64,000 bases of DNA from an uncultured Granulosicoccaceae bacterium (GCA_937930305.1 CALGLE010000009.1:124001-188000), one strand, 5' to 3'. Positions 18,587 through 27,489 are shown, counted from the first letter of the stretch. The notes: generated by a model not told the origin, from the sequence alone. Made by a program: numbers and translations.

Positions 18587-19882
18587 TTAGTTGATGGGCG
18601 GTGGATTTGGCACCAACTCAATCAAACCCATCCGGGAGGGGTCTTGCCAAGTTAAATCACTTGAAAATTCGGCAGGCTGTGCAGATGGTGCGCGCCAGCC
18701 AAATTTAAATTCTCGATTCTGGCCATCAATATCGTTGTTGATTTGTACGTCGAATCCAAATGACTGGCCTATGGGTATTTGCAATTTTGTTAAATCAAGG
18801 CGAATTTCATAGGTGTCTTGGCTCGGGCATATACACATCGCGAACTCCACCCCATCCAACCCAACAATGGGCACAGAATTGATACCCGTTTCCGCCCGAC
18901 CATCGGGGTCGAGAGATCCGTCTTCTAATCTGGACCGATTACGCGTTCCCAAACCTAGTTTCATTAACGGCAGGGTCAGGTGATAGTCGTCTACACCATC
19001 GTAGGTGGACCCTTGGCTGCGATTTCCATCCCAAAAAATGTCAATCGCATCATCGTGCCAAGGTAAAGTCGAGTCTCCCTGCGAGGTTCGATTCTCGACA
19101 CTTTCACCCAATACAAACAAGTACAGAAACTGGCTGTCGTGTAAAGCGCCCCAACGAAATTCGGTACTACCTTCGGGACGATCCGGATCAAAGCCCAGCA
19201 TGCGGTTATCGATTTGCAAATTATTGCCGTCTCGATCTTGATATTGCGCTTCACCCCAAACCAAATCGTAACTGCCGTCAATAACCGGCGCTCTGGCCGG
19301 ATCAATGCCAGCGATAAAAGCATCGGCGCGGAACAGACCGGGGTCAGTTGATAATAAGGGGTCTGAGTTTTCCAAGCGTTCAGCTAAGTTCGGAACATTG
19401 TCATTGTCGTCATCTAATCTAGGGTATCTTTCCAAGTCCCCGTCGTTGTCACCCACGGCATAGTCATCGTCAAACAAAATCACAGCGGTATCACGAGAGA
19501 CTTCTGGATAGGTCATGTCAGCGATTGCCAGTAACAATTCACGACTGCGAAAAAACTCAATCCATTCCACCCGCAAAACCACATCTTCGCCTTGTGGAAC
19601 TTGCGCAAAGCCTTGGTAAATAAAACCGTTAGCTTGTGGCGTTAGATTTAAGGTCGCACCATTCAGTGTCACCCGAGGATTCACTTGCGCCTGATTTAAT
19701 GCTCGCTCACGAAGAAATTCGGGCGCCGCTATTTCCCACATGGCCGTGTCTTGCGAAGTGGGTTGAAAAATGGATTGCTGCTCTCGGTCTGAGCAAGCCG
19801 ATAACATCAACGCGAAAACCCCAGCAAGCCATGGCATCCCGTAAAATTTCGACCCACCAATCAATTCTTTCATTATGTGCAT
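18587..19882 (-). CDS. CBM9-like carbohydrate-binding lipoprotein with Ca-binding TSP3-like repeat
   Basis: 431-aa lipoprotein, lipobox LSAC with Cys30 from the start at 19882. An Asp-rich stretch (DNDGDLERYPRLDDDNDNVP) resembles thrombospondin type 3 / calcium-binding repeats. The C-terminal about 230 residues resemble carbohydrate-binding family 9 / DOMON-type beta sandwiches: VIDGSYDLVWGEA, WHDDAIDIFWDGN, STYDGVDDYHL, FGFDVQINNDIDG and FGWRAP. It shares this plan and many residues with the lipoprotein at 33063-34517. It lies between an exported Ig-like protein and a GPH symporter on the same strand, so a surface glycan-binding role is plausible but not shown. Confidence 0.85.
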   Translation of the reverse strand: MHIMKELIGGSKFYGMPWLAGVFALMLSACSDREQQSIFQPTSQDTAMWEIAAPEFLRERALNQAQVNPRVTLNGATLNLTPQANGFIYQGFAQVPQGEDVVLRVEWIEFFRSRELLLAIADMTYPEVSRDTAVILFDDDYAVGDNDGDLERYPRLDDDNDNVPNLAERLENSDPLLSTDPGLFRADAFIAGIDPARAPVIDGSYDLVWGEAQYQDRDGNNLQIDNRMLGFDPDRPEGSTEFRWGALHDSQFLYLFVLGESVENRTSQGDSTLPWHDDAIDIFWDGNRSQGSTYDGVDDYHLTLPLMKLGLGTRNRSRLEDGSLDPDGRAETGINSVPIVGLDGVEFAMCICPSQDTYEIRLDLTKLQIPIGQSFGFDVQINNDIDGQNREFKFGWRAPSAQPAEFSSDLTWQDPSRMGLIELVPNPPPIN

Positions 19883-19886
19883 GGTG

Positions 19887-20516
19887 TCATTGTCGCCCAG
19901 GCTGATTGATGGTGACGGTAAAATCGCACAATCCATCTTCACAATTGCTTGGTCCTGGGTTCGATCCTGGCCCAGATGAGCGACCAGAGTTCGCTAAAGC
20001 GCCAACGAGTGCGCCCAACACCAGAGCACCTGCTACGAAATACAGCGGCTTACGTTCAACAGTTTTAGTGGCTGCTTCTGCGATGGAAGGTTCGACCTCG
20101 ACTTGCGGTACTTCGATAAAGCGGATGAGCGGGCTGAAATTGTACCCACGCAAGGTGCGATTGCCGCTGACATCCCGCGCTTCAATGTAGTACTCAATGG
20201 ATCGAGAGTCTTCTAAGCCGGTGGGAATTTGCACCGTGAACGTGGATGAATACGACACGCGATCCATATCAATACTGGTGTAGCTGGTTTCACCCTCGAA
20301 CCGATATAAGAACCGCACACTGGCCAGTTCGTCATCGTCTGCCACGGTGGCTAGAAAGCTTTGCCGCTCTGCAGCGATTTCCGATTCGACCACCTCGTGC
20401 TCGATGATCGGGGGCTCCACATCCAACGATTGTGCAACGGCATCCACCACCGTGACAAACTGCGCAAGACAGAACCAGGTTAAACATGCCAGCCTGATCA
20501 ATAGATTGTTCGTCAA
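19887..20516 (-). CDS. Exported protein with Ig-like domain and C-terminal membrane anchor
   Basis: Family not recognised. From a TTG start at 20516 (GAGGA 7 bases upstream) the protein of 209 aa begins with a clean signal peptide (TNNLLIRLACLTWFCLAQF..., cut after AVA). A beta-rich domain follows with PPIIEHEVV, DDELASVRFLYRFEGE and SIEYYIEARDVSGN, typical of Ig-like or fibronectin-like folds. After that come a Pro/Glu linker, a hydrophobic helix (YFVAGALVLGALVGAL) and a short tail with two Cys. An ATG at 20564 in the same frame lacks a ribosome site and would bury the signal peptide. It ends 5 bases before the CBM9-like lipoprotein, so the two are very likely co-translated. Confidence 0.72.
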   Translation of the reverse strand: MTNNLLIRLACLTWFCLAQFVTVVDAVAQSLDVEPPIIEHEVVESEIAAERQSFLATVADDDELASVRFLYRFEGETSYTSIDMDRVSYSSTFTVQIPTGLEDSRSIEYYIEARDVSGNRTLRGYNFSPLIRFIEVPQVEVEPSIAEAATKTVERKPLYFVAGALVLGALVGALANSGRSSGPGSNPGPSNCEDGLCDFTVTINQPGRQ

Positions 20517-20753
20517 ACGCGATTCCTCGTCCACTGTTCGCCCACGGGTCAAAACGGATTCCATCCGAATTCATCAAGCCTACATAGAAAACGTTACACT
20601 GTGGAAAAACCGTTAAAAAACAACGCGGTAATAATAACAAATGCTATTTGAACTCACCACAGTGAACATCGATATTGCGTGTTACCACAAGGTAGCCGCA
20701 ACACTGTTGCATAATCGACCCCCTAACCACGATTGCTTGCGCGTAACGTTTCC

Positions 20754-21365
20754 ATGAATAAATACAGACGCTACCTACCCATTGTCGCCGTCCTGCTGGC
20801 CGCACTTGGACTGAATTTAGACCGATTTGGGATCGATTTAGATGCCCTCAGCCGCGGCCAATCGCCCTTCTCCTCCCAAGGTACAGCAAATTCGTCGGGG
20901 AACTCAAACTCATCGAATGGTCAGTCTGCAAGTACCGGGAAGTCTAGCAGTCACTCGAGTGGGCAGAAGTGGTCTGATACATCCCCAAACATTAATTTAT
21001 GGCATGTCTTCGAAGGTGAAATAAATCGCAGCGGCAGTCCAACCGGCTACCACTCCCGACCCGGCGGCCAAGATGCACCCAACGCTCGAATCGTGCGCAT
21101 TCAGGACAGGCCTAATCGACAGGGTGTTTATACGGCTACTATCGAAGTGCGTGACGGCAATCAATGGAAATCGAAGTTCTCCACTTTCTTCCCAGATTCA
21201 TTATCACGGGACGAGGTAATCGACATAATTTTGCACGCCTATAAAAACAGTAAGAATAAAAACGAAGCGCCTTGGGAAGGCCCATCCGGGGCCGGATACC
21301 AGATCCGGGGTTACACCTCGGGGAAAGGCGGCATTAACACCGCCTTTCCCGTTTACGTCAAATAA
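20754..21365 (+). CDS. Exported EndoU-like (bacterial EndoU) nuclease
   Basis: 203-aa protein. An N-terminal hydrophobic helix (YLPIVAVLLAALGLNL) is an uncleaved anchor or signal. It is followed by a Ser/Asn/Gly-rich low-complexity linker (about 35-75) and a C-terminal domain resembling the bacterial EndoU family: NLWHVFEGEIN with His84, TGYHSRPGG with His100, YTATIEV, WKSKFSTFFPDSLS with Lys139/Lys141, and a C-terminal GGINTAFPVY. The two His and a Lys match the expected catalytic set of EndoU ribonucleases, which often occur as polymorphic or contact-dependent toxins. No immunity gene is seen beside it. The start at 20754 is preferred over an in-frame TTG at 20733. Confidence 0.72.
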   Translation: MNKYRRYLPIVAVLLAALGLNLDRFGIDLDALSRGQSPFSSQGTANSSGNSNSSNGQSASTGKSSSHSSGQKWSDTSPNINLWHVFEGEINRSGSPTGYHSRPGGQDAPNARIVRIQDRPNRQGVYTATIEVRDGNQWKSKFSTFFPDSLSRDEVIDIILHAYKNSKNKNEAPWEGPSGAGYQIRGYTSGKGGINTAFPVYVK

Positions 21366-21371
21366 CCGCAG

Positions 21372-23549
21372 TTAGGCGTTGCCCGAATCCACCCTTGTTT
21401 CGGTGGATGGGGCATGCTTGGCTTGTCGACGCTCACGCACTTCTAGCGTAACGCGTACGCAGCTAAGCGCTGCGAGTAAGGCCAATAGAAACCAACCCAG
21501 TGAGCCACCACCGTTACTGGTTGAGTGACGCGGTGCGTTAAACATCGGTTGCTGCGTATCTTGGCGCGTGGGTTGAATGGCTTGTTGAGCGCGAACTTCC
21601 CGAGCCATTCGTTCGCGTTCCACGCGAGTGGCGTTGTTACGCGCAATGCCGGTGGATTCAAACACGTCGTCGCGCAGCACTAAGAGAGAGGTGTAATCGG
21701 TGACGATACCGGCGTCAAGCGCGATGTCAGTAATTTGATTCTGCGAGTCCTCGCTCTCCCCAACCAAGTCCTGCACCGCTTTTAGCGCCTCGATAGTTGA
21801 GTAAGCCCATAAGCGTTCGAGCTCTGGATGGGCGGTGTCTTCCGGTGGAAACGCAGCCTTGGCTTGATAGGTTTTTTTCTCTCCAGACACTTTTGCCTTT
21901 AACGTCACTTGGGCAAGGCCTGAACCAGAATACTTTCCCAGTACGTTTAACTGCTCACCACGATATACGCGAGAGAATTCATGGGGGCTTAACTCGGAAA
22001 CCGCTACACCATCTATTCGAATCGATACATCATGTAACGCCTCATGCGTAGCTTTACTCAGCATTTGCAACATCAGTCCATTCACATCATCCACCGTCGA
22101 TACATTCATCGCAAAGCCTGATGTGTGGTGAGTTATAGCCGACAGCAAAGGTTTATTCGCACTGTTGCCCATCACCGCAGTGAATACACGCAAGTCCACT
22201 TTATTCAGTAATTCAAGAAAGCTTTTCGCTTCGGTTGTACCAACATTCGCCACCCCATCAGTCACTAATAAAATGGAGGTGGTTCGATCACGATCGATTA
22301 AGCGCAAGCCTTTTTCCAAGCCTTTATATAAATCGGTGCCACCGCCGGTTCCATGCTGTTTAAGTTTTCTTACGGTGTCGCTAACGTTGTTGGCCGTCGC
22401 CTGCTCAAAGCGATTCGTCATCATGCGAGTCGAATTAGAAAACGTCACCACCGCGTATCGATCATTGGCATTTAACGCGGCAAGAGATTGCTCAACGCCA
22501 GCCACCAAGGTCGCGTAATCACCCGCCATTGATCCGGATGAGTCTAATACAAAAATCCAATCACGCCCTTCTGTGATGGGTGCTAAATCGATGCCCGGTG
22601 TTAAGGTCAACATAAAGGTGCCATCGGCAGCGCCGGCTTCCTTGTAGGTCACTAAATCCATCGCTCCCGGCAGATTTTCAGCTAATCGCCAATACACAAT
22701 CAGGTCTTTATTTAATTGAAATGCCGCTTGATTATTTACGTTGGTAGAACGCCCTGGGCTTTGCTCATAAGTTAAGGTGTCATTGCCATTGGCTGCGGTC
22801 TCTAGAGCCTCTCTCTGGGCAAGATCGGTATCACTTAAATTCTGTCCCATCTGCGCACCATGACCTGCAACCGATGCAATGCTGACTTGCCATTCACCAC
22901 TATCGAGCTGCTGAACGGACGCCTGCCCGTAAGGCACACGAATGGCATCAACCGGATAAGCCGAACGCAAGTGCAACCGAAACGAAAATTTGGCTTGCAC
23001 CGACTCATTGCGTGTCCAAAAAGATTCTGTGTTCGCATCCAGCTCTGCTTCCTCTAAGGGATAGGCATATCGACCCATGCCATGATCTATTGATGCCTCT
23101 TGCAAATACACCAGACGAACCTTCACTGATTCATTTGCACGAACCGGTGACACTCGCATATCGAAGTGCTTGTATTCCTCCTTTTCCACTAATGCGCTTT
23201 CTCGCCCGTTAGACACTTCCTTAGCGTATCGATCCCGCGCCTCTTGCTTTTTAAACACCTCGGCATGAACCGGTTGCTCATCTATCCAGTAAGTGAATTC
23301 ACCCACCGACGCTCGGTGTGGTACGGGAAAGCGATACAAGGCCTCCAAATCACGCGCGTGTGGATTTGAAAACACTTGGGTGACTTCGGTAACGGTGAAT
23401 CCGTTCTGTATGACAACTTCTACTTGTTGCTCGGTTAACTCCAACTCCGCGCCGCCGTTGACGGGCGACATAAGCCCTGCAGCTAGGCCGACTTTTGCTC
23501 CCACCAACAGTGCGGTTGAAACCACTAACTTCAAAAATAAGTGCCTCAT
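21372..23549 (-). CDS. VIT and von Willebrand factor A domain membrane protein
   Basis: 725-aa exported protein: signal peptide (1-23), VIT domain (about 28-155), VWA domain with the metal site DSSGSM (336-341) plus a downstream TDG, and a C-terminal membrane helix (about 683-700, LGWFLLALLAALSCV) followed by basic residues. The plan resembles the marine proteobacterial 'sortase target' VIT/VWA proteins, but no LPxTG-like motif and no sortase gene are seen here, so the C-terminus is probably a plain membrane anchor. AAGGAA precedes the start. Divergent from a TetR regulator; the shared 205-base gap carries three operator-like repeats. Confidence 0.88.
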   Translation of the reverse strand: MRHLFLKLVVSTALLVGAKVGLAAGLMSPVNGGAELELTEQQVEVVIQNGFTVTEVTQVFSNPHARDLEALYRFPVPHRASVGEFTYWIDEQPVHAEVFKKQEARDRYAKEVSNGRESALVEKEEYKHFDMRVSPVRANESVKVRLVYLQEASIDHGMGRYAYPLEEAELDANTESFWTRNESVQAKFSFRLHLRSAYPVDAIRVPYGQASVQQLDSGEWQVSIASVAGHGAQMGQNLSDTDLAQREALETAANGNDTLTYEQSPGRSTNVNNQAAFQLNKDLIVYWRLAENLPGAMDLVTYKEAGAADGTFMLTLTPGIDLAPITEGRDWIFVLDSSGSMAGDYATLVAGVEQSLAALNANDRYAVVTFSNSTRMMTNRFEQATANNVSDTVRKLKQHGTGGGTDLYKGLEKGLRLIDRDRTTSILLVTDGVANVGTTEAKSFLELLNKVDLRVFTAVMGNSANKPLLSAITHHTSGFAMNVSTVDDVNGLMLQMLSKATHEALHDVSIRIDGVAVSELSPHEFSRVYRGEQLNVLGKYSGSGLAQVTLKAKVSGEKKTYQAKAAFPPEDTAHPELERLWAYSTIEALKAVQDLVGESEDSQNQITDIALDAGIVTDYTSLLVLRDDVFESTGIARNNATRVERERMAREVRAQQAIQPTRQDTQQPMFNAPRHSTSNGGGSLGWFLLALLAALSCVRVTLEVRERRQAKHAPSTETRVDSGNA

Positions 23550-23569
23550 ATGTCATTTCCTTCGTTATA

Positions 23570-23677
23570 TTAAACAATGTTCAATTTAATCGCACCAAAG
23601 ACCCTATATCGGACTCGGCAAGCAGGATATTAAACAATGTTCAATTAAAAAGGGGGATTAATTTAAACATTGTTCAA
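23570..23677. promoter_or_regulatory. Three TetR-type operator-like repeats
   Basis: Three 15-base near-palindromes lie between the divergent VIT/VWA and TetR genes: TTAAACAATGTTCAA at 23570-23584 and again at 23630-23644, and TTAAACATTGTTCAA at 23663-23677. The common form is TTRAACAnTGTTYAA with dyad symmetry. Box 1 is 20 bases upstream of the VIT/VWA start; box 3 is about 78 bases before the TetR start. They are the obvious candidates for binding sites of the adjacent TetR protein, allowing autoregulation and control of the VIT/VWA gene. Confidence 0.8.
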
Positions 23678-23754
23678 AAACTGTGTCTGATTCCGTCCTT
23701 ATGGCCTGTGCGCCCGCTATACTGCGCTTTCATACCCGAAAGCCAAACATTTTT

Positions 23755-24411
23755 ATGGGACGTCGCAGCGAACATAGCCGAGATGAACTTCGCACTTTAA
23801 TCATCGATGCGGCCTTAGAACTTATCAAAGAGCAGGGCTCGGGCTCTGTCACGGCTCGACAAATTGCCAAATCCATTGGCTACACACCCGGTATGTTGTA
23901 CGCGGTGTTTAAAAACCAGCACGATATTTTTTTACACGTCAATTTATGCACGTTGGAATCATTGCAACAGCACTGCATTAACAGCTGCCGCAATCAACCC
24001 GACCCCGCCAAACGCCTACTACTACTCGGTAAAGCTTATTGGTCATTTGCCAGTGAGCACACACATCAATTCGATTTATTGTTTGCTCGACATGAGTCGC
24101 AAGACGCCGAGATCCCACCGGCGTTACCGGTTCGCGTGCAAGCCTTATTTGCCTTAGTGGAAACCGCACTGGTGGAACTCCTATCCCCATCCGATAAAGA
24201 TCCCAACAAAGATCAAGTCGCATTGGCTGCACGTGCCTTGTGGTCAGGTGTTCACGGTGCAACCGAGTTGGGTTTATCAGACTTATTTTTTTTCTCACCC
24301 GAGAATTCAAAAACCGATGCCCCCAATGCCGCGCAGCAATCTGAACAAGTCATCGACACCCTAATTCAACAATTTGTGGCAGGTTGGTTGGCTACGAATC
24401 CGATTAAATGA
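23755..24411 (+). CDS. TetR/AcrR family transcriptional regulator
   Basis: 218-aa regulator. N-terminal helix-turn-helix: RDELRTLIIDAALELI, then GSGSVTARQIAKSIGYTPGMLYAVF with the KNQHDIF follow-on typical of TetR. The C-terminal ligand domain is not assignable. The start at 23755 (MGRRSEHSR) gives the standard length; an in-frame ATG at 23683 would place the coding region right after operator-like box 3. The stop overlaps the next gene as ATGA. It probably represses itself and the divergent VIT/VWA gene through the three repeats. Confidence 0.88.
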   Translation: MGRRSEHSRDELRTLIIDAALELIKEQGSGSVTARQIAKSIGYTPGMLYAVFKNQHDIFLHVNLCTLESLQQHCINSCRNQPDPAKRLLLLGKAYWSFASEHTHQFDLLFARHESQDAEIPPALPVRVQALFALVETALVELLSPSDKDPNKDQVALAARALWSGVHGATELGLSDLFFFSPENSKTDAPNAAQQSEQVIDTLIQQFVAGWLATNPIK

Positions 24412-24902
24412 AACCGATATACATGAACTATTCACTTGCGGTACCGGATGCTTATAAGAATTGGGGTTTTGTATTGATGCAGTTTGCTTGCATTGCCTTA
24501 TGTTTTTGGAACGTCAATTTTGAGTCGCTCCTTCAGTTACCGCTTGTGAGAACTCTGGTTTGCGTCGCGCTTATCACGGGTGGAATCGCGAATGGGGTTT
24601 GGGCATTGTGGGCAATGGGTTCCAACACGTTCTCCGTGTTACCCAAACCCGTGGCAAACGGCAACTTATGTATTTCCGGCCCCTACCAATGGTTAGCTCA
24701 CCCGATGTACACCTCGGTGTTAATGATTTGTTTGTCGGCGGTGATTATCAACCCAACAGGATGGCGCATTGCCGTGTTCATTCTGCTGGTGATCGTGCTG
24801 GCGGGAAAGTTAAAATTTGAAGAGGGTCTGCTCGCGCGTCGTTTTTCAGATTATGAAAGCTATCGCAAAGCCCGGCACCGTCTCGTGCCAGGCATCTGGT
24901 AG
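24408..24902 (+). CDS. Isoprenylcysteine carboxyl methyltransferase-like membrane protein
   Basis: 164-aa membrane protein with four to five hydrophobic segments and the ICMT/PEMT-type C-terminal core: GPYQWLAHPMYTSVLM, KFEEGLLARRFSDYESYRKARHRLVPG. In this superfamily the HPMY and EE motifs bind S-adenosylmethionine and the substrate head group. Bacterial members methylate small lipids or are uncharacterised. It is translationally coupled to the TetR regulator (ATGA overlap) and followed by a terminator, so it belongs to the TetR transcription unit. Confidence 0.82.
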   Translation: MKPIYMNYSLAVPDAYKNWGFVLMQFACIALCFWNVNFESLLQLPLVRTLVCVALITGGIANGVWALWAMGSNTFSVLPKPVANGNLCISGPYQWLAHPMYTSVLMICLSAVIINPTGWRIAVFILLVIVLAGKLKFEEGLLARRFSDYESYRKARHRLVPGIW

Positions 24903-24910
24903 TTGTTAGT

Positions 24911-24940
24911 GGGCGAAGCCGTCGCTTCGCCCTTTATTTT
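24911..24940 (+). terminator. Rho-independent terminator after the methyltransferase gene
   Basis: A perfect 9-base stem (GGGCGAAGC / GCTTCGCCC) with a 4-base loop at 24911-24932, followed by TTTATTTT. Ends the TetR-methyltransferase unit. Confidence 0.88.
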
Positions 24941-25163
24941 GTGTCGCGAGTTAGCTTTAAACGCCTACTCGCCTCCTCCCTGCTCAACCACTCAAATCAA
25001 ATGATTTGATCCGCAGCGGTATCACACTGAAGCCTGGGATTCGCGTTGGAATTTAACACAGCAGCCCTTGATGTAAACCTACGGCATCAGAAGCTGTGAA
25101 CTGTGCCTCACAAATGAGTCCACTCTGGTTACACTGAAGGCTCTCGCTGCCGCTGTTTCGATA

Positions 25164-26159
25164 ATGATGTCGATATCCTCCGAGGAGCTAAACCACCATC
25201 GCCGCATGGACGAGCGCTTAGCGCCTGTCATGTTCGGCTTGGCCATCGCGTTTCTCATTCTCCTTGCTGCGTTGATCGTCGCCATGGTGGACATGCCACG
25301 CGTGGTCGAGCTAAGCCTGTTGGAGTCAGAAGATCAAACGCTAAGCGAACACGTGCGCGCCAGATTGGTCAGCGCCGAGCGACTTGGCGGGCATCTACTC
25401 ACCCTGTTGTTATTGCTTTGGCCATTGTTTATTGCAGAGTCCTTATACCAACTCACACAGGCAAAAGCGGCAAACGCCACCAAAAAACAATGGGGATTAA
25501 GAGTGGCCGCAGCGGCAATTCCTCCCATACGCTTGGGCACCCCATCCATGGCTTGGGACGGTCGAGTCTGGCTACCAGTCATGAGCTGGGTTCACCCCAG
25601 CAAAGCATCCAAACAAATGTTAGCCCGTTTTTTTGGCAAACCTATGATTGCCATCGCGCTGCTGATACTGCCCATTTTATTGTTAGAGTTCGGATTTAAA
25701 TCCTTAGTGGCCAATCATTTCTGGTTACAAATGCTCATTCATTTGGCCACGGGTTTTATATGGTTTGCCTTCACGGTTGAATTTATCTTAATGGTGAGCG
25801 TCAGTGATAAAAAGCTGGCTTACGTTAAGAAAAACTGGATTGACCTAGCCATCATTCTATTGCCGTTAATCTCTTTCTTAAGAGGTATACGCGCGCTTCG
25901 CTTGGCTAAATTAGCCAAGGTGCAACAACTGGCCAAAATGGGCCGGGTCTATCGCATGCGAGGCTTAGGTATGAAGTTGTTTCGTGCCTTGCTTTTATTT
26001 GAGGTGGTGAACCGAGTACTGCGCATCACACCAGAAAAACAACTCGACAAGCTTAAAAGTATTCGCCAAGACCACATTGAAGAATTGGAAGAGATTGATC
26101 TCGAGATTGCTAATTTAGAACAAGTAATACAAGACAAAAGCGCTCAGCTTAAGGAATAA
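25164..26159 (+). CDS. Pore-less voltage-sensor-domain membrane protein with C-terminal coiled coil
   Basis: 331-aa protein. Two N-terminal hydrophobic helices (about 20-42, 74-95) precede a four-helix block that looks like a voltage sensor domain. S1 is about 160-180, S2 about 186-212 with the charge-transfer pattern F203-x-x-E206, and S3 about 222-239 with N224-x-x-D227. S4 has basic residues every third position: R240, R243, R246, K249, K252, then K258 and R261. No pore helix or TVGYGD-like filter follows. Instead there is a charged heptad-rich tail (about 291-331, KQLDKLKSIRQDHIEELEEI) predicted to form a coiled coil. This plan recalls Hv1 proton channels. Function not established; could also be a gating or regulatory subunit. 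The start is not firmly fixed (ATG at 25164 or 25167). Confidence 0.75.
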   Translation: MMSISSEELNHHRRMDERLAPVMFGLAIAFLILLAALIVAMVDMPRVVELSLLESEDQTLSEHVRARLVSAERLGGHLLTLLLLLWPLFIAESLYQLTQAKAANATKKQWGLRVAAAAIPPIRLGTPSMAWDGRVWLPVMSWVHPSKASKQMLARFFGKPMIAIALLILPILLLEFGFKSLVANHFWLQMLIHLATGFIWFAFTVEFILMVSVSDKKLAYVKKNWIDLAIILLPLISFLRGIRALRLAKLAKVQQLAKMGRVYRMRGLGMKLFRALLLFEVVNRVLRITPEKQLDKLKSIRQDHIEELEEIDLEIANLEQVIQDKSAQLKE

Positions 26160-26622
26160 GTCGCATGTCTCTGTGCGCGATACCATCTTCTAAGTAGTCC
26201 TCGGACACCACTTCAAACCCATAGGCAGCATATAAACCATCCACACCCACTTGAGCTGAGAGTTCAAGTGTGGAGTTTGGATAATGAACTTGGCAACAAG
26301 CCAAAACACGTTCCATCAGTTGCTGCGCTAATCCCGTTCCACGATACGGTTTTGCCACCACCACTCGACCAATACGCACAGCTGCCTTTTCACCCAACGC
26401 CGCATCAGCTGCTAAAATTCTGGCCGCTGCGACAACATGGGCACCGGCATCCGTTGCAAACACATGCCGTGTTGTGGGCAACGCATCCAACCCATCGAGT
26501 TCTGCGTAAGCACAACGCTGCTCCACCACAAACACATCCACTCGCAGCTTCAACAGGTGATGCAGTTGCACGGCGCTTAGTTCAGCTATAGAGGCATCAA
26601 CCCAGTTGAGTTCCTCACTCAC
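26149..26622 (-). CDS. elaA: GNAT N-acetyltransferase, ElaA family
   Basis: 157-aa acetyltransferase of the GNAT fold. ElaA hallmarks are LLKLRVDVFVVEQRCAYAELDGLD near the N-terminus and the acetyl-CoA loop VAKPYRGTGLAQQLM, followed by LSAQVGVDGLYAAYGF. The substrate of ElaA is not established. Its end overlaps the end of the convergent voltage-sensor gene by 11 bases, and its start overlaps the stop of the DUF2786 gene as ATGA. Confidence 0.9.
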   Translation of the reverse strand: MSEELNWVDASIAELSAVQLHHLLKLRVDVFVVEQRCAYAELDGLDALPTTRHVFATDAGAHVVAAARILAADAALGEKAAVRIGRVVVAKPYRGTGLAQQLMERVLACCQVHYPNSTLELSAQVGVDGLYAAYGFEVVSEDYLEDGIAHRDMRLIP

Positions 26623-27326
26623 GATTCAGTAATCCGGACACGTTTTGCGCTTTCCAATTGCTGATCGAGTGACACATCATCCCCGTCAACAGTTCCTGCA
26701 CGATGGGCCTCTCCATCTCGGTAACGCACTTTGCGTGGCCGAGTACGGGCTAGATCCTGCGAGCAGGCCTCTCTGACTAGCTCCAATTTCTTAACCACCA
26801 AGGCGTGATCCAAAGCAACAGTGTCCGCTTCGTTCAGCGTCGGTTCAGTCAAACTTGCGCGCCGCTCCTCATCAATGGCTCGGCAGCGGCGCATGACCGA
26901 AATGGCAAAGCCCACCCGATAGTCAAAACTGGCCGAGCGACCAGGCCCGACATCCCCGTTCGCTTTGCGCGCCTTCAATGAGCGCTCCATGGCGTTAAAT
27001 AGATAGTTGTATGTCAGAGGCGCGACTTCGGCATCTACACTGAATCCGCGGAATTCAATATTCCCAGAATCCACACACAAGCAATCGTGCAGCAATCCCA
27101 CCGACGCACCCAAAACTGAGACATAGGCCGGGGTGGCTCGATAGCCCTTACCCACCTTGCTGGAACTGAATTCAGGCGTCTCCAAATCACTCTCAGAAAC
27201 CCCAAACCGCTCCATCAGTGAGCGGCAGCGGCGCAGGGCAATTTCGGCCTCATGAGGTGAGGAATCAGCCTCTTGCGCCATGGCGTAGAGCTTTCTTATT
27301 CGCTCAAGTAGCTTGCTGCGTTCCAA
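26619..27326 (-). CDS. DUF2786 domain protein
   Basis: 235-aa soluble protein. The N-terminal 40 residues (LLERIRKLYAMAQEADSSPHEAEIALRRCRSLMERFGVSESDL) match the DUF2786 domain. The central part (GASVGLLHDCLCVDSG ... YNYLFNAMERSLKARKAN) matches the associated uncharacterised domain seen in phage-like and chromosomal members. The C-terminal 60 residues are charged. Function unknown. First gene of a two-gene unit with elaA, coupled by a 4-base overlap. Confidence 0.82.
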   Translation of the reverse strand: MERSKLLERIRKLYAMAQEADSSPHEAEIALRRCRSLMERFGVSESDLETPEFSSSKVGKGYRATPAYVSVLGASVGLLHDCLCVDSGNIEFRGFSVDAEVAPLTYNYLFNAMERSLKARKANGDVGPGRSASFDYRVGFAISVMRRCRAIDEERRASLTEPTLNEADTVALDHALVVKKLELVREACSQDLARTRPRKVRYRDGEAHRAGTVDGDDVSLDQQLESAKRVRITES

Positions 27327-27489
27327 AAAAATACCTTCTAATCCAGCACTGTGGCGTGCCCCACAACAGCTTACCGGACCTGATGGGGGTTCAAAGGGGT
27401 TGACCTTGGTTAAAATTCAGGCAAGCTATCTGGTTATGGGCGTATTGCCCGTTTAACACACAACTATAACGACACACCTGGAGAACCGT

